Of a DNA stretch of 64,000 bases, positions 63,105-64,000 are shown piece by piece. The translations under genes and the position numbers were made by a program. Below the pieces are notes generated by a model. That model was not told where the DNA came from. It worked only from the letters and a program-made list of their open reading frames with translations, and searched no databases. Each line of letters begins with the position of its first letter. Position 1 is the stretch's first letter. Source of the DNA: JADJNY01 sp046349615. Lineage in GTDB: Bacteria > Planctomycetota > UBA1135 > GCA-002686595. Location of the stretch: assembly GCA_046349615.1 (NCBI GenBank), contig JAXMBZ010000005.1, forward strand, positions 186,001 through 250,000, written 5' to 3'.

Positions 63105-64000
63105 GTGCGCTTCCTTTCCTGGCTCGCCGCGGCGCTCGCCGGTGCGGCCGGGCTCGGCTTCGAGGCGCTCTTGATCGGCGCGTCGGGCGCATGCCTCGGG
63201 TACGCGTCGTCGGCGGCGATCGGGCTCGCGACGTTCCTCGCGGCCTGGGCCGCGGGTGCGTGGACCGCGGGACGCGTCGCGCCGCGTCCGGCGCGCCTCG
63301 TCGGCGTCGGGCTCGCGCTCGCGGGGGCGGGAGTGGTCGGCACGGCAGCGATCCTGCGCGTCGGCGGCTCCGCGGCGCCGTTCTTCGCGGCCGCCGCCGT
63401 CGCGCTTGCGTCGATCGCGCTCGTCGCGTTCCTCCAAGGTCTGCTCCTGCCGTGGATCGCCGCCGCCGAGCGAGCGCGCGGTCGAGCGCGCGACGTCGCG
63501 GCGCTCTTCGCGGCGAACCTCGCGGGCTCGGCGCTCGGCGCAGAACTCGTCGCGGGCGACCTCGTCGGCCACCACGGACGCCTCGTCGCCGCGGCGGTCG
63601 CGGGCGGGCTCGCGCTGTCCGCGGCCGCGCTCGCGGCGCGCCTCGTCGCGGCGTCGAACGGCGCGAGCGAGTGGAGCGCGCCGAGCGCACCGAGTGCGCC
63701 GAGTGCACCGAGTGCACCGAGTGCGCCGAGTGCGCCGAGTGCGGCGAGTGCGCCGAGTGCGGCAAGCGGGACGAGCACATCGAGTGCGTCGAGCACGTCG
63801 AACGCGCCGAGCGGATCGAAGGCGTCGAAGCGCGCCTCCGCGAGCGAGGCTGCGGCCGACGCCGGCGCGTCGACGTCGGCCTCGAGCGCGGTGACGAGCG
63901 CCGCACCGCTCGCGTTCTCCCGCGCGGCGCTCGTCGTCGGGCTCGCGACGGGAGCCGTCGCGATCTTCGAGTGGACCGGCCTGCGCCTGTGCGCGCTCTG
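63105..64000 (+). CDS. Membrane protein resembling the MFS-like part of spermidine-synthase fusions (3' end outside window)
   Basis: The frame opens at GTG 63105 (GGAG nine bases upstream) and runs without a stop to the window end, so about 298 residues are visible. Hydrophobic segments begin at residue 4. The pattern GAAGLGFEALLIGASGACLG, then AAWAAGAWTAGR, and later LLLPWIAAAERARGRARDVA with ALFAANLAGSALGAELVAG matches the N-terminal membrane half of proteins annotated as fused MFS/spermidine synthase. A low-complexity Ala-Pro-Ser stretch (about residues 190-265) separates two membrane blocks. The catalytic half would lie downstream, unseen. Assignment is tentative. Confidence 0.65.
   Translation, partial: MRFLSWLAAALAGAAGLGFEALLIGASGACLGYASSAAIGLATFLAAWAAGAWTAGRVAPRPARLVGVGLALAGAGVVGTAAILRVGGSAAPFFAAAAVALASIALVAFLQGLLLPWIAAAERARGRARDVAALFAANLAGSALGAELVAGDLVGHHGRLVAAAVAGGLALSAAALAARLVAASNGASEWSAPSAPSAPSAPSAPSAPSAPSAASAPSAASGTSTSSASSTSNAPSGSKASKRASASEAAADAGASTSASSAVTSAAPLAFSRAALVVGLATGAVAIFEWTGLRLCAL
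63678..63767 (+). repeat. 9-base tandem repeat, ten units, encoding Ala-Pro-Ser
   Basis: Units of GC[G/A]CCGAGT/C repeat ten times with single-base changes; the 8th and 10th units read GCGGCGAGT and GCGGCAAGC. They encode (Ala-Pro/Ala-Ser)n inside the truncated membrane protein. Length can change by slippage without breaking the frame. Confidence 0.9.

Noticed and set aside
63678..63767. Possible CRISPR-like array
   Set aside because: Units are contiguous 9-base repeats without spacers and lie in frame within a coding region.

Overview
The window is a gene-dense, very GC-rich bacterial chromosome segment with about 55 protein-coding genes. I recognised no tRNA, rRNA, CRISPR array or intact insertion sequence. 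The gene content points to Planctomycetota. The clues are an ECF sigma factor next to a Ser/Thr kinase, a TPR protein carrying two RNA polymerase alpha C-terminal domains, and a type II secretion operon. Two secreted proteins also share a Cys-rich C-terminal module of a type I associate with planctomycete exported proteins. The phylum call is inference from family knowledge, not a search result.

Layout. 1-3.3 kb: tail of an unrecognised gene and a three-gene metal-chelate (heme/siderophore/B12-type) ABC importer. 3.4-6.5 kb: a Cys-rich secreted protein, an EamA exporter and an O-methyltransferase. 6.5-10.1 kb: a serine biosynthesis operon (serA, serB and a class V aminotransferase probably acting as the phosphoserine transaminase). 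10.2-15.1 kb: ruvA, the TPR/double-alphaCTD protein, a HIT protein, murA and a small membrane protein. 15.3-20.7 kb: a TerC protein, a short ribosome hibernation factor, a NhaR-like LysR regulator, a two-component system and a papain-like hydrolase. 20.7-27.4 kb: a HerA-like ATPase, a HEAT-repeat protein and a seven-motif Kelch-type secreted protein.

27.4-32.2 kb is an ECF sigma / Ser-Thr kinase locus that grades into an AT-rich island. The island holds a second protein with the Cys-rich secreted module. A 14-base element occurs upstream of both the kinase and the next small reading frame, so these genes may form one ECF regulon. 32.2-36.4 kb is an RNA repair locus. The sigma-54 activator rtcR lies divergent from rtcB-rtcA, and a good -24/-12 promoter precedes rtcB.

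36.4-43 kb: a double-length dCTP deaminase family protein, succinyl-CoA synthetase (sucCD), a beta-helix secreted protein and an MnmD-like tRNA methyltransferase. 43.1-50.7 kb is a tightly overlapping run concerned with export and cofactor biogenesis: tatA, mobA, a polyprenyl diphosphate synthase, the ResB/CcsA system II cytochrome c maturation pair, folD and a rhomboid-like protein. 50.8-54.2 kb: an unrecognised exported protein and serS. 54.3-62.3 kb: a minus-strand type II secretion operon in the order gspD-E-F-G-H-I-J. 62.6-64 kb: a PTS EIIA-like protein and the start of a membrane protein truncated by the window edge.

Several plus-strand genes share a promoter-like pattern (TTG/TGG/TTC, 17 bases, TA[G/C]NCT or close), sometimes so near the start codon that transcripts would be almost leaderless. 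Many start/stop overlaps (ATGA, GTGA, TGATG) mark translationally coupled operons.
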